From Candidatus Accumulibacter regalis (GTDB taxonomy: Bacteria > Pseudomonadota > Gammaproteobacteria > Burkholderiales > Rhodocyclaceae), in assembly GCA_000585075.1 (NCBI GenBank), contig JEMY01000024.1:1-64000 (forward strand): a stretch of 64,000 nucleotides of DNA, given 5' to 3'. Shown piece after piece: positions 8,770 to 19,485 of the stretch. The notes below the pieces were generated by a model. It ran no database searches and had not been told where the DNA came from. It was given only the letters and a program-made list of their open reading frames with translations. Numbering within the stretch: position 1 is the stretch's first letter; every line of letters begins with the position of its first letter. The position numbers and the translations under genes were made by a program.

Positions 8770-11622
8770 TTACAGCTTCCGAGCGACTTCCGTGACGTCG
8801 TAGGCTTCGAGCTGGTCACCCTCTTCGTAGGCGTTGTAGTTCTTCAGCGACAGACCGCATTCGAAGCCGGAACGCACTTCCTTGGCGTCATCCTTGAAGC
8901 GCTTCAGGCCATCGAGCTCGCCGTCCCAGACGACGATATGGTTGCGCAGCAGGCGCACACGCGAGTTGCGCCTGATCACGCCTTCGAGAACGTAGCAACC
9001 GGCAATGGTGCCGATACGCGTGGCCCGGAAGACCTGCCTGATCTCGACCAGACCGGTAATGTCTTCGCGCTTCTCCGGCGAGAGCATGCCGGAGAGCGCG
9101 TTCTTCACCTCGTCCACCGCATCGTAGATGATGTTGTAGTAGCGGATATCGACACCGGCGTGCTCGGCTGCCTTGCGCGCACCGGCGTCGGCACGGGTAT
9201 TGAAACCGATGATCACCGCATTCGACGCCTGCGCCAGGTGCACGTCCGATTCGCTGATCGCACCGACGGCGGCATGGATCACGTTGACCTTGACTTCACT
9301 GGTGGACAGCTTCTGCAGCGACTGCACCAGCGCTTCCTGCGAACCCTGCACGTCGGCCTTGATGATCAACGGCAGCACCTTGGCTTCGGCAGTGGTCATG
9401 GTCTCGAGAATATTCTCCAGATTGGCCGCCTGCTTGGTCGCCAGTTTGACGTCACGGTACTTGCCCTGACGGAACAGCGCGATCTCGCGCACCTTGCGTT
9501 CGTCAGCCAGCACGACCGCCTCTTGCCCGGCCGCGGGAACGTCGGAAAGACCCAGGATTTCGACCGGGATCGACGGTCCCGCCTCCTTGATGACCTTGCC
9601 GTTCTCATCCAGCATGGCGCGCACCCGACCAAAAACCTGGCCTGCCAGCAGCACGTCGCCCTGTCGCAGCGTTCCCGACAAAACCAGCATCGTCGCCACC
9701 GGACCGCGGCCCTTGTCGATGCGCGCCTCGATGATCAAACCCTTGGCCGCCGACTCCCTCGGCGCCTTGAGTTCTAGCATGTCGGCCTGCAGCAGGACGT
9801 TCTCGAGCAATTCGTCGATACCCGCCCCGGTCTTCGCCGAAACCAGGATGAACGGCACGTCGCCACCGTACTCTTCGGGAACGACCTCTTCGGCCACCAG
9901 TTCCTGTTTCACGCGTTCGGGTTGTGCGCCGGGCTTGTCGATCTTGTTCACGGCGACCACCAGCGGGACACCGGCGGCCTTGGCGTGGTGAATCGCCTCG
10001 CGCGTCTGCGGCATGACGCCGTCGTCAGCGGCAACGACCAGGATTACCAGGTCGGTCGCCTTGGCGCCGCGGGCACGCATGGCCGTAAAGGCTTCGTGAC
10101 CAGGGGTGTCGAGGAAGGTCACCATGCCACGCTCGGTTTCAACGTGGTAGGCACCAATGTGCTGGGTGATGCCACCCGCTTCGCCGCTGGCCACACGCGT
10201 ACGACGAATGTGGTCGAGGAGCGAGGTCTTGCCGTGGTCGACGTGGCCCATGACAGTCACCACCGGCGCGCGCGGTTCGAGCGGCGCATCCTTGTGGTCG
10301 GCGGCATCCACGTCAAGGAGGAAGGCGTCCGGATCGTCGAGCTTGGCGGCAAACGCCTTGTGGCCCATCTCCTCGACGATAATCATCGCCGTTTCCTGAT
10401 CGAGCACCTGATTGATGGTCACCATCGAACCCATCTTCATCAGCGCCTTGATCACCTCGGTGGCCTTGACGGCCATCTTGTGGGCCAGGTCGGCAACGGA
10501 AATGGTCTCCGGGACAGAGACCTCGTGAATGACCGGGTCGAGCGGTGCCTGGAAGGAATGCTCCTCGTCGACCCCGCTGCCGCGCCCGCCGCGCTTGCCA
10601 TGCTTGTTGTCGCGCCAGCCACTGGCCCCCGTTGCGCCACGCGTGCGCAGCCCCGCCCGCTTGTTGGCGCCTTCGTTCTTCCACTGGCCCTTCTTGTCGA
10701 CGGCTTTCTTGTCGGGCGTTTTCTTGTCGGTGCTGGCAGGCTTTCCCGCCGGCTTGTGCAAGGTCTTGTCTTCCGCCGGTCGCTCGCTGGCGGTCTGCGC
10801 GGCGACCTGCTTGGCAACACCTGCAGCCTTGGCCGCGACGGCCTTGGCTTCAGCGTCCTGCTTCGCCCGCGCCAGATCGACAACGCGCTGCTGCTTGTTC
10901 TTGAACTCGGCTTCCTGCAGCGCACGCAGCTCGGCGTTGCGCCGTTCTTCCTCGGCGCGCAGCTTCTGCTGCTCCTCGCCGATGATCGATGCCCGCGTCA
11001 CCACTTTTCTGCCACCCGCTTCGGCCTTGACTTTCTTGCCGGCCGGCTTGGCCTTTTCACTGCTGACGGGTTCGGATGTCGTGTCGACCGGCGCCTCGGC
11101 CGGCGTCTCGACGACCGCTTCTGCGGCGGCCACCTCGGCCACCGGCTCGGGCTCTTTTTCGACCACCGGCTCGACAGCCACTTCCGCGACCGTGGTCTCA
11201 GGCAGCGGCTCGAAGACCGGCTCGAAGACCGGAGCAGGCACCGGCGCGGTAACTGCCTCGACCATCACCTCCTCGCCCGCGGCGGGGATTGCCGGCTGCG
11301 CCGCAACCCCGGGTCGCGCCTCGACCGGATCACGTTTGACCAGCACCCGCTTCTTGCGCACCTCGACCTGGACCGTGTGCGATTTTCCGTGCGAATCATG
11401 CGACCGGATCTCGCTGGTCTCTTTGCGCGTCAGGGTAATCTTGGTCTTGGCGTCACCGCCATGCGAGCGCCGCAGGTACTCCAGAAGCCTGGATTTGTCC
11501 TGCTCGGAAAGCAACTCACCGGCCTCGCTCTTGGCCACGCCGGCACGGCGCAGCTGCTCGAGCAGGACACCCTCCGCCATCTTCAGTTGGGTAGCAAATT
11601 GGGCAACACTTGTTTGCGCCAT
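8770..11622 (-). CDS. infB: Translation initiation factor IF-2
   Basis: GTPase that places initiator tRNA on the 30S subunit and promotes subunit joining. 950 residues. The ATG at 11622 is preferred over an in-frame GTG-type start 39 bases upstream because the protein then begins [15 protein letters not shown], the usual IF2_N start, with AAGGA ahead of it. The N-terminal half is a long Ala/Glu/Lys-rich linker with a short VFEPVFEP repeat. The G-domain has GHVDHGKTS at about residue 457, DTPGHE and NKID. Domains III-IV fill the C-terminus. It follows nusA closely in the same operon. Confidence 0.97.
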   Translation of the reverse strand: MAQTSVAQFATQLKMAEGVLLEQLRRAGVAKSEAGELLSEQDKSRLLEYLRRSHGGDAKTKITLTRKETSEIRSHDSHGKSHTVQVEVRKKRVLVKRDPVEARPGVAAQPAIPAAGEEVMVEAVTAPVPAPVFEPVFEPLPETTVAEVAVEPVVEKEPEPVAEVAAAEAVVETPAEAPVDTTSEPVSSEKAKPAGKKVKAEAGGRKVVTRASIIGEEQQKLRAEEERRNAELRALQEAEFKNKQQRVVDLARAKQDAEAKAVAAKAAGVAKQVAAQTASERPAEDKTLHKPAGKPASTDKKTPDKKAVDKKGQWKNEGANKRAGLRTRGATGASGWRDNKHGKRGGRGSGVDEEHSFQAPLDPVIHEVSVPETISVADLAHKMAVKATEVIKALMKMGSMVTINQVLDQETAMIIVEEMGHKAFAAKLDDPDAFLLDVDAADHKDAPLEPRAPVVTVMGHVDHGKTSLLDHIRRTRVASGEAGGITQHIGAYHVETERGMVTFLDTPGHEAFTAMRARGAKATDLVILVVAADDGVMPQTREAIHHAKAAGVPLVVAVNKIDKPGAQPERVKQELVAEEVVPEEYGGDVPFILVSAKTGAGIDELLENVLLQADMLELKAPRESAAKGLIIEARIDKGRGPVATMLVLSGTLRQGDVLLAGQVFGRVRAMLDENGKVIKEAGPSIPVEILGLSDVPAAGQEAVVLADERKVREIALFRQGKYRDVKLATKQAANLENILETMTTAEAKVLPLIIKADVQGSQEALVQSLQKLSTSEVKVNVIHAAVGAISESDVHLAQASNAVIIGFNTRADAGARKAAEHAGVDIRYYNIIYDAVDEVKNALSGMLSPEKREDITGLVEIRQVFRATRIGTIAGCYVLEGVIRRNSRVRLLRNHIVVWDGELDGLKRFKDDAKEVRSGFECGLSLKNYNAYEEGDQLEAYDVTEVARKL

Positions 11623-11641
11623 ATGAATTCCTTTTTCCCGC

Positions 11642-13114
11642 TTACTCGAACCAGTGCGCACGCGCCGTGGTGATCAGTTGTTTAGCCCGTTGGGTATCCA
11701 TGCCGGTCAGTTCGGTCAGTTCGTCGACCGCAAGATCGGCGAGATCGTCGCGCGTCTTGATACCACTTCCCGCCAGTTTCCCGGCCAGGGACTTGTCCAT
11801 CCCCTCAAGGCCCAGCATGTCCTCGGCGACATCCTCGATCTTCTCTTCGGTGGCGATGGCCTCGGTGAGCAGGACGTTGCGCGCACGCTCGCGCAGTTCC
11901 TGAACGGTTGCCTCGTCGAAGGACTCGATCTCGAGCATCTCGTGGACCGGCACATAAGCGACTTCCTCGAGCGTCGAGAACCCTTCCTCGATCAGGATAT
12001 TGGCCACTTCCTCGTCGACATCGAGCCTTTCCATGAACAGCACACGGATCGCCGCAGCCTCGGCCTCGACCAAGGTTTGCGACTCTTCTTCGGTCATCAG
12101 GTTGATCGTCCAACCGGTCATTTCCGAAGCAAGGCGGACATTCTGACCGCCACGACCAATGGCTATCGCCAGGTTCTGCTCGTCGACCACCACGTCCATG
12201 CAATGCTTCTCTTCATCGACGATGATCGAACTGACTTCCGCCGGCGCCAGGGCCCCAACGACGAACTGGGCCGGATCCGGCGACCAGAGGACGATATCGA
12301 CACGTTCGCCGGCCAGCTCGTTGGTCACCGCGGTGACCCGCATACCACGCATGCCGACGCAGGTGCCGATCGGATCGATGCGCTGGTCGTTGGACTTGAC
12401 CGCGATCTTGGCACGCATGCCGGGGTCACGCGCAGCGGCCTTGATTTCGAGCAGGCCGTCATCGACTTCCGGCACTTCCAGGGCGAACAACTTGACGATG
12501 AACTCCGGCGCCGTGCGCGAGAGTATCAGCTGCGGCCCGCGGGCGGCACGATCGATACGCAGCAGAAAGGCCTTGACCCGGTCACCGACGCGCAGATTCT
12601 CGCGCGGGATCATCTGGTCGCGCGGCAGCAGGGCTTCGATCTTGCCCGTCTCGATGATCGCGTTGCCCCGTTCCATGCGCTTGATGGTCCCGATCACCAA
12701 GTGCTCCTTGCGCCCCAGGAAATCGTTGAGAATCTGTTCGCGCTCGGCGTCGCGGATTTTCTGCAGAATCACCTGTTTGGCAGCTTGGGCGCCGATCCGA
12801 CCGAAATCGATCGGCTCCAGCGCCTCTTCCAGAAAATCCCCCACTTCGACCTCGGGATCCTGACCCTGCGCTTCCGACAAGGGAATCTGTTGTTCCTCGT
12901 CAAGAAAGTCATGATCGGCAACGACCTCCCAGCGGCGGAAGGTTTCGAAATCGCCGGTTTCGCGGTCGACCACCACGCGAACGTTGGCATCGTCGTGGAT
13001 GCGCTTCTTGGTAGCCGACGCCAGCGCCAGTTCGAGCGCGCCGAAGACGATGTCCCTGGTGACGTTCTTTTCACGCGCCAGGACATCTACCAGCAGCAAG
13101 ATTTCGCGGCTCAT
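11642..13114 (-). CDS. nusA: Transcription termination/antitermination factor NusA
   Basis: Binds RNA polymerase and nascent RNA to modulate pausing, intrinsic termination and rRNA antitermination. 490 residues with the expected order: N-terminal polymerase-binding domain (1-125), S1 domain, two KH domains ([11 protein letters not shown] and [11 protein letters not shown] segments) and two C-terminal acidic helix-hairpin-helix repeats. It lies between rimP and infB. NusA commonly autoregulates this operon, which fits the terminator-like leader before rimP. Confidence 0.97.
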   Translation of the reverse strand: MSREILLLVDVLAREKNVTRDIVFGALELALASATKKRIHDDANVRVVVDRETGDFETFRRWEVVADHDFLDEEQQIPLSEAQGQDPEVEVGDFLEEALEPIDFGRIGAQAAKQVILQKIRDAEREQILNDFLGRKEHLVIGTIKRMERGNAIIETGKIEALLPRDQMIPRENLRVGDRVKAFLLRIDRAARGPQLILSRTAPEFIVKLFALEVPEVDDGLLEIKAAARDPGMRAKIAVKSNDQRIDPIGTCVGMRGMRVTAVTNELAGERVDIVLWSPDPAQFVVGALAPAEVSSIIVDEEKHCMDVVVDEQNLAIAIGRGGQNVRLASEMTGWTINLMTEEESQTLVEAEAAAIRVLFMERLDVDEEVANILIEEGFSTLEEVAYVPVHEMLEIESFDEATVQELRERARNVLLTEAIATEEKIEDVAEDMLGLEGMDKSLAGKLAGSGIKTRDDLADLAVDELTELTGMDTQRAKQLITTARAHWFE

Positions 13115-13128
13115 TTGCTCATTTCCTC

Positions 13129-13596
13129 CTAAACCAGCCTGTCAGTCGATTTTGCCCGGTCGAAGTTGGGCACCAGACGCGCCTTGTCGACGCTCATCAG
13201 GTCGAACACCACCTCGCCCGAATCGATCTGCAAGCGCACCTTGCCTTCGCGCACACCCTGCAGGACACCTTTGAAGTTCCGTTGACCGTTCACCGGCAAG
13301 CGCAGCTTGACCGTGATCTCCGACCCCGCGAAACGCTCGAAATCAGCCTCCTTCTTCAAGGGCCTGTCGATTCCCGGCGAGGAAACCTCGAGTTGATCGT
13401 AATCGAAGTTCTCGACCATCAACACCCGCGACAATTGATTGCTGACCAGCGCACAGTCTTCAACATCGACGCCGCGCGGCTTGTCCGGCTTGTCGATGAA
13501 AACACGCAGCACACGGCCACGCGGACTGCGCTCGACATCGACCAACTCGTAGCCGAGGCCGGACACCGTTTTCTCAAGAACTTCGTGCACATCCAT
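13129..13596 (-). CDS. rimP: Ribosome maturation factor RimP
   Basis: Needed for maturation of the 30S subunit. 155 residues from the ATG at 13596 ([19 protein letters not shown]), which matches the family start. A longer frame opens at 13650, but its extra codons run straight through a terminator hairpin and are better read as leader RNA. Conserved [12 protein letters not shown] is present. No good Shine-Dalgarno precedes 13596, because the terminator U-tract ends only about six bases before it. First gene of the rimP-nusA-infB-rbfA-truB operon. Confidence 0.94.
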   Translation of the reverse strand: MDVHEVLEKTVSGLGYELVDVERSPRGRVLRVFIDKPDKPRGVDVEDCALVSNQLSRVLMVENFDYDQLEVSSPGIDRPLKKEADFERFAGSEITVKLRLPVNGQRNFKGVLQGVREGKVRLQIDSGEVVFDLMSVDKARLVPNFDRAKSTDRLV

Positions 13597-13602
13597 GGCT
13601 GC

Positions 13603-13628
13603 AAATAAAAAATGGGCGAAACGCCCAT
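13603..13628 (-). terminator. Intrinsic terminator/attenuator in the rimP leader
   Basis: On the complement, a perfect 7-bp stem ATGGGCG/CGCCCAT with loop TTT is followed at once by TTTTTATTT. It lies between the rimP promoter and the rimP start codon, ending about six bases before the ATG, so it can only act inside the operon's own leader. A CGCCCC at 13651-13656 earlier in the transcript could pair with the GGGCG arm and prevent the stem forming. Confidence 0.75.
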
Positions 13629-13672
13629 CCCCGAAAAATTGTGCCCACAAGGGGCGACCGGAAAACCGTTGG

Positions 13673-13701
13673 ATTATAACGAAAATAGTGGCTGACGTAA
13701 A
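13673..13701 (-). promoter_or_regulatory. Sigma-70 promoter of the rimP-nusA-infB operon
   Basis: On the complement, TTTACG (13696-13701) and a perfect TATAAT (13673-13678) have an exact 17-base spacer. Transcription would start near 13666 and give a leader of about 70 bases before rimP, containing the attenuator-like stem. Confidence 0.65.
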
Positions 13702-13727
13702 TCGGCCTGCGCGCTTGCAGAGCTTGC

Positions 13728-14702
13728 TCAGCGCTCGCGGCTGCGCCGCGGCGGGCGATCGGCTTCCGGGTTCTCCATGTCGAAGCCCGCCAGCAAGCGT
13801 TTCACTTCGGCGTCGGCGAGCTCCAGAACCTGACCCCGCTTCAAGCTCGGCGGCAGCGCGATCGGGCCGTAGCGCACACGCATCAGGCGACTGACGACGC
13901 CGCCGACGGCTTCGAACATTCGCCGCACCTCACGATTCCGGCCCTCGAAGAGCGAGACGCGGTACCAGCGGTTGGCGCCTTCGCCGCCGGCCTCCTGAAA
14001 GCTGGCAAACTGCGCCGGCCCGTCGTCGAGATCGATGCCTTCGAGCAGGCGCTGGCGTGACTCGTCCGAGATTTCGCCGAGGATGCGCACGGCGTACTCG
14101 CGCACCAACTGATAGCGCGGGTGCATGAGCCGGTTGGCGAGCTCACCCGAGGTGGTCAGCAGCAGCAGACCACTGGTGTTGAAGTCAAGCCGGCCGACCG
14201 CCACCCAGCGTCCGGCCGAGAGGCGGGGCATCGAGGTGAATACGGTCGGGCGATGATCGGGGTCATTGCGTGAAACGATCTCGCCTTCGGGCTTGTGATA
14301 GAGGATCACCCGCGGCAGACGGTTGGAAAAGCGCAGATTGACCAGCTTGCCGTTGACCTTCACCCGGTCCCCGGGGCTGACTGATTGGCCGATGTGCGCC
14401 GGCTGGCCATTGACGTTGATCCGCCCGGCAGCAATCAGCTCTTCCATCTCCCGCCGCGAACCGACGCCGCTCTGCGCCAGCGCCTTGTGCAGGCGTTCAG
14501 GCTTGCTCGGAAGGTCATGATGCCGGCCACGTTTCGACGCATCAGCTGCCGGGCTCGGCGCCGGGCGGGGACGAGCCCGGCCCTCCTCGCCAGCAGGCTG
14601 TGGCAACTCGTCAGCGGACGGACGTCGCCGGACGGAACCGGCGGCAGCCGGGCGTGGCGAACGGGAAGGGGCGGCAGGCAATCTGCGCTTGCTATTGGCC
14701 AT
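13728..14702 (-). CDS. rluB: 23S rRNA pseudouridine synthase of the RsuA/RluB family
   Basis: Modifies a uridine of 23S rRNA (U2605 in E. coli RluB). 324 residues from the ATG at 14702. The first 70 or so are a basic, Pro/Ala/Arg-rich extension without fold. An S4 RNA-binding domain follows ([22 protein letters not shown]), then the catalytic domain with [14 protein letters not shown], whose Asp is the nucleophile. The start codon overlaps the end of scpB by 11 bases. The scpA-scpB-rluB order is widely conserved and supports RluB over RsuA or RluE. Confidence 0.88.
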   Translation of the reverse strand: MANSKRRLPAAPSRSPRPAAAGSVRRRPSADELPQPAGEEGRARPRPAPSPAADASKRGRHHDLPSKPERLHKALAQSGVGSRREMEELIAAGRINVNGQPAHIGQSVSPGDRVKVNGKLVNLRFSNRLPRVILYHKPEGEIVSRNDPDHRPTVFTSMPRLSAGRWVAVGRLDFNTSGLLLLTTSGELANRLMHPRYQLVREYAVRILGEISDESRQRLLEGIDLDDGPAQFASFQEAGGEGANRWYRVSLFEGRNREVRRMFEAVGGVVSRLMRVRYGPIALPPSLKRGQVLELADAEVKRLLAGFDMENPEADRPPRRSRER

Positions 14703-15282
14703 CAGCGAGGTCCAGGGTTGAATTGATCTGTTGCAGAGGCGGCAACTCGGCAAGACTGCGCAAGCCGAGGTCGTCGAGAAACTTACGGGTGGTCGCCAGC
14801 AGTCCGGGCCGCCCCGGCGTGTCGCGATGACCCACGACATCGACCCAGCCACGCTCCTCGAGCAGCCGGATGACCTGCGTGGCGACGGTCACCCCGCGAA
14901 TATCCTCGATGTCGCCACGCGTCACCGGCTGACGATAGGCGATGATGGCCAGCGTTTCGAGCACTGCGCGCGAGTAGCGCGGCGGCTTTTCCGGATTCAG
15001 TCGCTCCAGATAGGGCATGAACTCGGCGCGCGTACGAAAGCGCCAGCCACTCGCCACCGGCAGCAGCTCCAGTGCTCGCGTGCTCCATTCGCTGCGCAGC
15101 TCGTCGAGCAGCACGCGCAGGACCTCGGCACTGATCTGGTCGTCGAAGACCTTGCGCAGTTCGAGAACGGACAAGGGAACGCGGGTGCTCAGGAGCACCG
15201 CCTCGAGAACGCGCTTGAGGTCGTCGGGAGCACCCACCGGCGCTTCGTCACGCGGTGGTTTGTCGAGATTCGCTGCGCTCAT
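14692..15282 (-). CDS. scpB: Segregation and condensation protein B
   Basis: Winged-helix kleisin partner of the SMC-ScpAB condensin complex that compacts and segregates chromosomes. 196 residues. The conserved [29 protein letters not shown] stretch spans the second winged helix. It overlaps scpA by 35 bases and rluB by 11, an unusually tight arrangement that favours coupled translation. No smc gene is in the window. Confidence 0.95.
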   Translation of the reverse strand: MSAANLDKPPRDEAPVGAPDDLKRVLEAVLLSTRVPLSVLELRKVFDDQISAEVLRVLLDELRSEWSTRALELLPVASGWRFRTRAEFMPYLERLNPEKPPRYSRAVLETLAIIAYRQPVTRGDIEDIRGVTVATQVIRLLEERGWVDVVGHRDTPGRPGLLATTRKFLDDLGLRSLAELPPLQQINSTLDLADGQ

Positions 15283-16114
15283 CGCTCAACCTGAGGTAAA
15301 TAGGCTCGAAAACTTCCACCTGCGTCATTTCGACGAGGTGCTCGCGGGCCAGTTCGAGCAGCGCCAGAAAGTGCACCACCAGCACCGGCGCGCCCTGCTG
15401 GGGGTCGAATAGCTCGCCGAACTCGACAAAGCCGCCGGCGTCGCGCAGATGACGCAGGATCAGCGTCATGTGCTCGCGCACCGACAACTCCTCGCGCTGC
15501 ACCATATGATGCGTGTGCAGCCTGGCCTGGCGGAGGATGCCCAGCCAGGCATTCTGCAAATCCAGCACGCTGACTTCGGGCAGGCGGCGCAGCAGCGTCT
15601 TCTCGACCCACACCTCGACCCACTCGAAATCACGCTCGGCCTGCGGCAGTTCGTTGATCCCGTAAGCGGCCAGTTTCATCTGCTCGTATTCGATCAGGCG
15701 GCGCACCAGTTCGGCGCGCGGGTCCTCGGCGTCGTCGCCAGCGTCGACCTTCGGGCGCGGCAAGAGCATGCGCGACTTGATCTCGATCAGCATCGCCGCC
15801 ATCACCAGATAATCGGCCGCCAACTCGAGGTTCTGCGAGCGCATCGCCTCGACGTAGACCAGATATTGCTCGGTCAGCGGCGCCATCGGAATGTCGAGAA
15901 CGTTCACGTTGGCCTTGCGGATCAGGTAGAGCAGCAGGTCGAGCGGCCCCTCGAAGGCATCGAGCATCACCGCCATCGCGTCGGGCGGGATGTACAGGTC
16001 GAGCGGCAGCTGCGTCAGCGGCTGGCCGTAGATCCGCGCCAGCGGACTTGCCGCCGTCGCCGGAGGCGGCGCTTCTGCCGCGGCCAGGGTCGCGCTATCG
16101 CTCATTTCCGTCAT
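15248..16114 (-). CDS. scpA: Segregation and condensation protein A
   Basis: Kleisin subunit that bridges SMC heads. 288 residues, with the typical N-terminal segment [31 protein letters not shown] that contacts the SMC neck, a variable acidic middle, and a C-terminal winged helix ending before residue 280. It starts with an Ala-rich 45-residue leader. Located between trpS (14 bases downstream of its stop) and scpB. Confidence 0.95.
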   Translation of the reverse strand: MTEMSDSATLAAAEAPPPATAASPLARIYGQPLTQLPLDLYIPPDAMAVMLDAFEGPLDLLLYLIRKANVNVLDIPMAPLTEQYLVYVEAMRSQNLELAADYLVMAAMLIEIKSRMLLPRPKVDAGDDAEDPRAELVRRLIEYEQMKLAAYGINELPQAERDFEWVEVWVEKTLLRRLPEVSVLDLQNAWLGILRQARLHTHHMVQREELSVREHMTLILRHLRDAGGFVEFGELFDPQQGAPVLVVHFLALLELAREHLVEMTQVEVFEPIYLRLSDERSESRQTTA

Positions 16115-16128
16115 CCTCGGAGCAGTGC

Positions 16129-17331
16129 TCAGCCGTAGTTCAGCCCCATCGCGTCACGCACGTCGCGCATCGTCTCGCGAGCGAGCTGGCGCGCCTTGCG
16201 GTTACCTTCGGCGACGATTTCCTGCACCAGGCGCGGGTCGTCCAGATACGGTTGGGCACGCTCGTGCATCGGCGCCTGCTCGACGAGAATGGCGTCGATC
16301 ACCGGCTGCTTGCAGTCGAGGCAGCCGATGCCTGCGCTGCGACACCCCTGCTGCACCCACTCCTGACACGCGTCGTCCGAATACACCTGATGCAGTTGCC
16401 AGACCGGACACCTGTCGGGATCGCCCGGGTCGTCGCGGCGAACGCGCGCCGGGTCGGTCGGCATGCGCCGCAGCTTGTGCGTCACCGAAGCGGCATCCTC
16501 GCGCAGGGTGATCGTGTTACCGTAGGATTTCGACATTTTCTGCCCGTCGAGCCCGGGCATCCGTGACGCGGCGGTGAGCAGGGCGCCGGGCTCGACGAGA
16601 ATCATCTTGCCGGTGCCTTCGAGATAGCCGCACAGCCGCTCGCGGTCAGCGTGCGCCAGGCCGGGAACTTCGTCGAGCAGCGCGTGCGCTCGCTCGATGG
16701 CCGTCCGGTCACCGTTCTGCTGAAAGTGGGTGCGCAGCTGCGTGTACGAGCGGGCGCGCTTTGAGCCCAGCTTCCTGACCGCCTCCCTGGCCTTGTCCTC
16801 GAAGCCCGCCTCGCGTCCGTAGAGGTGATTGAAGCGCCGTGCCAGCTCGCGCGAGAACTCGATGTGCGGCACCTGGTCTTCGCCCACCGGCACCTTGTCA
16901 GCGCGATAGATCAGGATGTCGGCCGACTGCAGCAGCGGATAGCCGAGAAAACCGTAGGTCGACAAATCCTTGCTCTCGAGCTTTTCCTGCTGGTCCTTGT
17001 ACGTTGGCACACGTTCCAGCCAGCCGAGCGGGGTCATCATCGACAGCAGGAGATGCAACTCGGCGTGCTCGGGAACCTGTGACTGGATGAACAGCGTCGC
17101 CCGTTGCGGATCGACGCCCGCCGCCAGCCAGTCGATGACCATGTCCCACGACGCAGCGACGATTCCCTGCGGGTCGTCGTACTGGGTGGTCAGCGCGTGC
17201 CAGTCGGCGACGAAGAACAGGCAGGGATGCTTCTGCTGCAGCTCGACCCAGTTCTTGAGTACGCCGTGGTAGTGGCCAAGGTGCAGGCTGCCGGTCGGGC
17301 GCATGCCGGAGAGGACTCGTTCTGCGTACAT
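16129..17331 (-). CDS. trpS: Tryptophan--tRNA ligase
   Basis: Charges tRNA-Trp. 400 residues from the ATG at 17331 (MYAERVLSGMRPTGSLHLGH); the frame is open further upstream but without family similarity. Class I signatures are TGSLHLGHYHG (HIGH) and GQKMSKSYGN (KMSKS). It is about 65 residues longer than E. coli TrpS because of inserts in the C-terminal half, including a Cys-bearing stretch near CRSAGIGCLDCKQ. That longer form is common in betaproteobacteria. It follows the M50 protease gene. Confidence 0.95.
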   Translation of the reverse strand: MYAERVLSGMRPTGSLHLGHYHGVLKNWVELQQKHPCLFFVADWHALTTQYDDPQGIVAASWDMVIDWLAAGVDPQRATLFIQSQVPEHAELHLLLSMMTPLGWLERVPTYKDQQEKLESKDLSTYGFLGYPLLQSADILIYRADKVPVGEDQVPHIEFSRELARRFNHLYGREAGFEDKAREAVRKLGSKRARSYTQLRTHFQQNGDRTAIERAHALLDEVPGLAHADRERLCGYLEGTGKMILVEPGALLTAASRMPGLDGQKMSKSYGNTITLREDAASVTHKLRRMPTDPARVRRDDPGDPDRCPVWQLHQVYSDDACQEWVQQGCRSAGIGCLDCKQPVIDAILVEQAPMHERAQPYLDDPRLVQEIVAEGNRKARQLARETMRDVRDAMGLNYG

Positions 17332-17348
17332 GTTCGCGCTCCGGACGC

Positions 17349-18002
17349 TCAGGCGGAAAACTGAAATAGGAAGAAAATCATTCCCATCACCGCGCTCATC
17401 ACCGGCATCAGGAGCTTGCCCAGAATGCCGGTGAACAGGAGCAGCAGAAGGATCGGGAAACCGAAGCGCTCGAGCTGAGCGAAGCGCCAGGCGGCTTGCG
17501 GCGGCAACAGGCTGACCGCGATCCGGCCGCCGTCGAGCGGTGGCAGCGGAAAGAGGTTGAGCACCATCAAGGCCAGGTTGACCAGGATGCCGATCTCGGC
17601 CATGCGCGCCATCGGCACGCTGAAAAAGTTGGTCGGCAGGGTCACCGCCAGCTTCATCAGCGTCGCCCAGAACAGGAGCATGGCGAGGTTGGCCGCCGGC
17701 CCGGCCGCGGCGACCCACAGCATGTCCTGCTTGGGATGGCGCAAGCGACCGAAATTGACCGGCACCGGCTTCGCCCAGCCAAACAGAATGCCACCGGTCG
17801 ACAGCAGCAGGATGATGATCGGCACCAGGATCGTGCCCACCGGGTCGATATGCTTGAGCGGGTTGGCGGTGATCCGACCCTCCTGCCAGGCGGTCGGATC
17901 GCCGAAATAGCGTGCCGCGTAGCCGTGCGCCGCCTCGTGCAGGGTGATCGCCAGGATCACCGGCAGGGCGGCGATGGCGACGGTCTGGATCATCTCTTGC
18001 AT
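17349..18002 (-). CDS. Site-2 protease family (M50) membrane metalloprotease
   Basis: 217 residues from the ATG at 18002, nearly all hydrophobic, with five or six membrane segments. The zinc-binding motif HEAAHG (in TLHEAAHGYAARYF) and the third-ligand motif LPPLDGGR identify the M50B family of intramembrane proteases. It lacks a PDZ domain, so it is the short form often found next to trpS and scpA rather than RseP. The substrate is unknown. The start is 11 bases after the preceding gene's stop. Confidence 0.88.
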   Translation of the reverse strand: MQEMIQTVAIAALPVILAITLHEAAHGYAARYFGDPTAWQEGRITANPLKHIDPVGTILVPIIILLLSTGGILFGWAKPVPVNFGRLRHPKQDMLWVAAAGPAANLAMLLFWATLMKLAVTLPTNFFSVPMARMAEIGILVNLALMVLNLFPLPPLDGGRIAVSLLPPQAAWRFAQLERFGFPILLLLLFTGILGKLLMPVMSAVMGMIFFLFQFSA

Positions 18003-18012
18003 ATGCGCTTCC

Positions 18013-18639
18013 TCAATCGAGACCGAGGGGCGCCAGGGCGCCCAGTCCGGCACGGACCAGCGTCGGCAGCGCGCCGGTCAGATCGACGACCGTCGTCGGC
18101 TCGATGCCGCAATTGCCGCAGTCGAGAATCAGTTCGAGCTGGCTGTCGAGCCGGTCCTGAATCTCCCAGCCTTCGGTCAGCGGCCCCTCGTCGCCGGCAA
18201 CGATCAGCGTCGACGTCAGCAGCGGTTCGTCCAGCGCTGCGAGCAAGGCCAGGGTCACGGCATGCGCCGGCACGCGCAGTCCGATCGTCTTCCTTTTCGG
18301 GTGCAGGACGCGCCGCGGCAACTCGCGGGTCCCCTCGAGAATGAAGGTGTAGCTGCCCGGCGTCGTCGCCTTGAGCAAACGATAGGTGGCATTGTCGACG
18401 CGCGCGAACTGACCGATCTGCGACAGGTCGCGACACATCAGGGTCAGCAGATGGCGCTCATCGACGCCACGGATGGCGCGAATTCGCTCGACCGCCGCCT
18501 TGTCGCCGAGATGGCAACCGAGGGCGTAGCTGGAGTCGGTGGGCAAGGCAATGACGCCACCCTGGCGAATGATCTCCGCTGCGCGCTGCAGCAGCCTCGC
18601 TTGCGGATTGTCGGGATGAATCGAAACGTGCTGTGCCAT
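18013..18639 (-). CDS. Threonylcarbamoyl-AMP synthase family protein (YciO type)
   Basis: 208 residues of the Sua5/YrdC/YciO fold (GGVIALPTDSSYALGC near residue 30, then KRKTIGLRVPAH). It starts MAQHVSIHPDNPQARLL, which is the YciO N-terminus rather than TsaC. The true TsaC makes the threonylcarbamoyl adenylate used for t6A in tRNA; YciO proteins are close paralogues whose activity is less certain. Position next to the PHP phosphatase gene matches the yciV-yciO pair of E. coli. Confidence 0.85.
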   Translation of the reverse strand: MAQHVSIHPDNPQARLLQRAAEIIRQGGVIALPTDSSYALGCHLGDKAAVERIRAIRGVDERHLLTLMCRDLSQIGQFARVDNATYRLLKATTPGSYTFILEGTRELPRRVLHPKRKTIGLRVPAHAVTLALLAALDEPLLTSTLIVAGDEGPLTEGWEIQDRLDSQLELILDCGNCGIEPTTVVDLTGALPTLVRAGLGALAPLGLD

Positions 18640-18654
18640 TACCCTCTCCCCGGC

Positions 18655-19485
18655 TCAGAACGCTGCCCAGACGGGCTTCAGCCCATCCGGCAAGGCGGCC
18701 AGCTGCCCCAGATCAAAATAACTCTCGCCGGGCCCGTGGAAATCGGAGCCACGCGAGGCCAGAAAGTCGTACTCCCTGGCGTAGCGCGCGAAGATATCGA
18801 CGTGCTCCTGCGTGTGGCTGCCCGATACCACCTCGATCGCCTCGCCGCCAAGATCCTTGAACTCGGCGAGAAAGCGACGCATTTCCACCCGCGACAGCTT
18901 GTAGCGCCCGGGGTGCGCCACCGCCACCAGCCCTCCGGCAGCGTGCACCCACGCCAGCGAGTCGGCCAGCGTCGCCCAGCGGTGATCGACATAGCCCGGC
19001 CGACCGGGAACGAGGTACGACTCGAAGACGCTGCGCAGATCCTTGGCCACCCCGCTGTCGACCAGAAAGCGGCCGAAATGCGCACGACTGATCAGGCTGG
19101 GGTTGGCCGCGTAGCGCATCGCTCCGTCGAAAGCGCCTTCGATACCGACTTTCTCGAGCTCGGCCGACATCCGTTGCGCGCGCTCGACGCGCCCCGAGCG
19201 AATACTCGCCAGACCGGCATTGAGCGCCTGATCGCTGCGGTCGAACGCGTAGCCAAGCATATGTATCTGCAGACCCTGCCACTCGATCGAAATCTCGACG
19301 CCATTGACGAAACCCATTCCCGCCGCTGTCGCCGCCGCTTGTACCGCGGACAGGCCGTCAAGCGAATCGTGGTCGGTCAGCGCCAGAAGGTCGACGCCGT
19401 TGGCGGCCGCCCGCGTGGCGACGTCGGCCGCAGCCAGAAGGCCGTCGGAGCAGGTGGAATGACAATGAAGATCGCAGTTGAACAC
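18655..19485 (-). CDS. PHP-domain phosphoesterase (3',5'-nucleoside bisphosphate phosphatase / RNase AM type)
   Basis: 276 residues, starting at a GTG (top base 19485) just before the metal motif DLHCHSTCSDG. Further PHP metal-binding motifs are LTDHDS, HPGRYK and SDFHGPGE. E. coli YciV (RNase AM) hydrolyses 3',5'-bisphosphonucleotides and trims rRNA 5' ends, and the yciO-type neighbour supports this assignment. The frame remains open for 60 codons upstream, but those lack family similarity. It is the first gene of the long minus-strand run. Confidence 0.87.
   Translation of the reverse strand: MFNCDLHCHSTCSDGLLAAADVATRAAANGVDLLALTDHDSLDGLSAVQAAATAAGMGFVNGVEISIEWQGLQIHMLGYAFDRSDQALNAGLASIRSGRVERAQRMSAELEKVGIEGAFDGAMRYAANPSLISRAHFGRFLVDSGVAKDLRSVFESYLVPGRPGYVDHRWATLADSLAWVHAAGGLVAVAHPGRYKLSRVEMRRFLAEFKDLGGEAIEVVSGSHTQEHVDIFARYAREYDFLASRGSDFHGPGESYFDLGQLAALPDGLKPVWAAF

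Noticed and set aside
9922-11673. 583-codon plus-strand frame opposite infB
   Set aside because: Antisense to IF-2 with its full set of GTPase motifs; composition is typical of a shadow frame.
13597-13650. N-terminal extension of RimP from the ATG at 13650
   Set aside because: The extra codons are the terminator hairpin itself and do not resemble RimP; the family start is at 13596.
16129-17718. 529-codon version of TrpS
   Set aside because: The extra 129 codons are antisense to the M50 protease gene and TrpS starts naturally at MYAERVLSG (17331).
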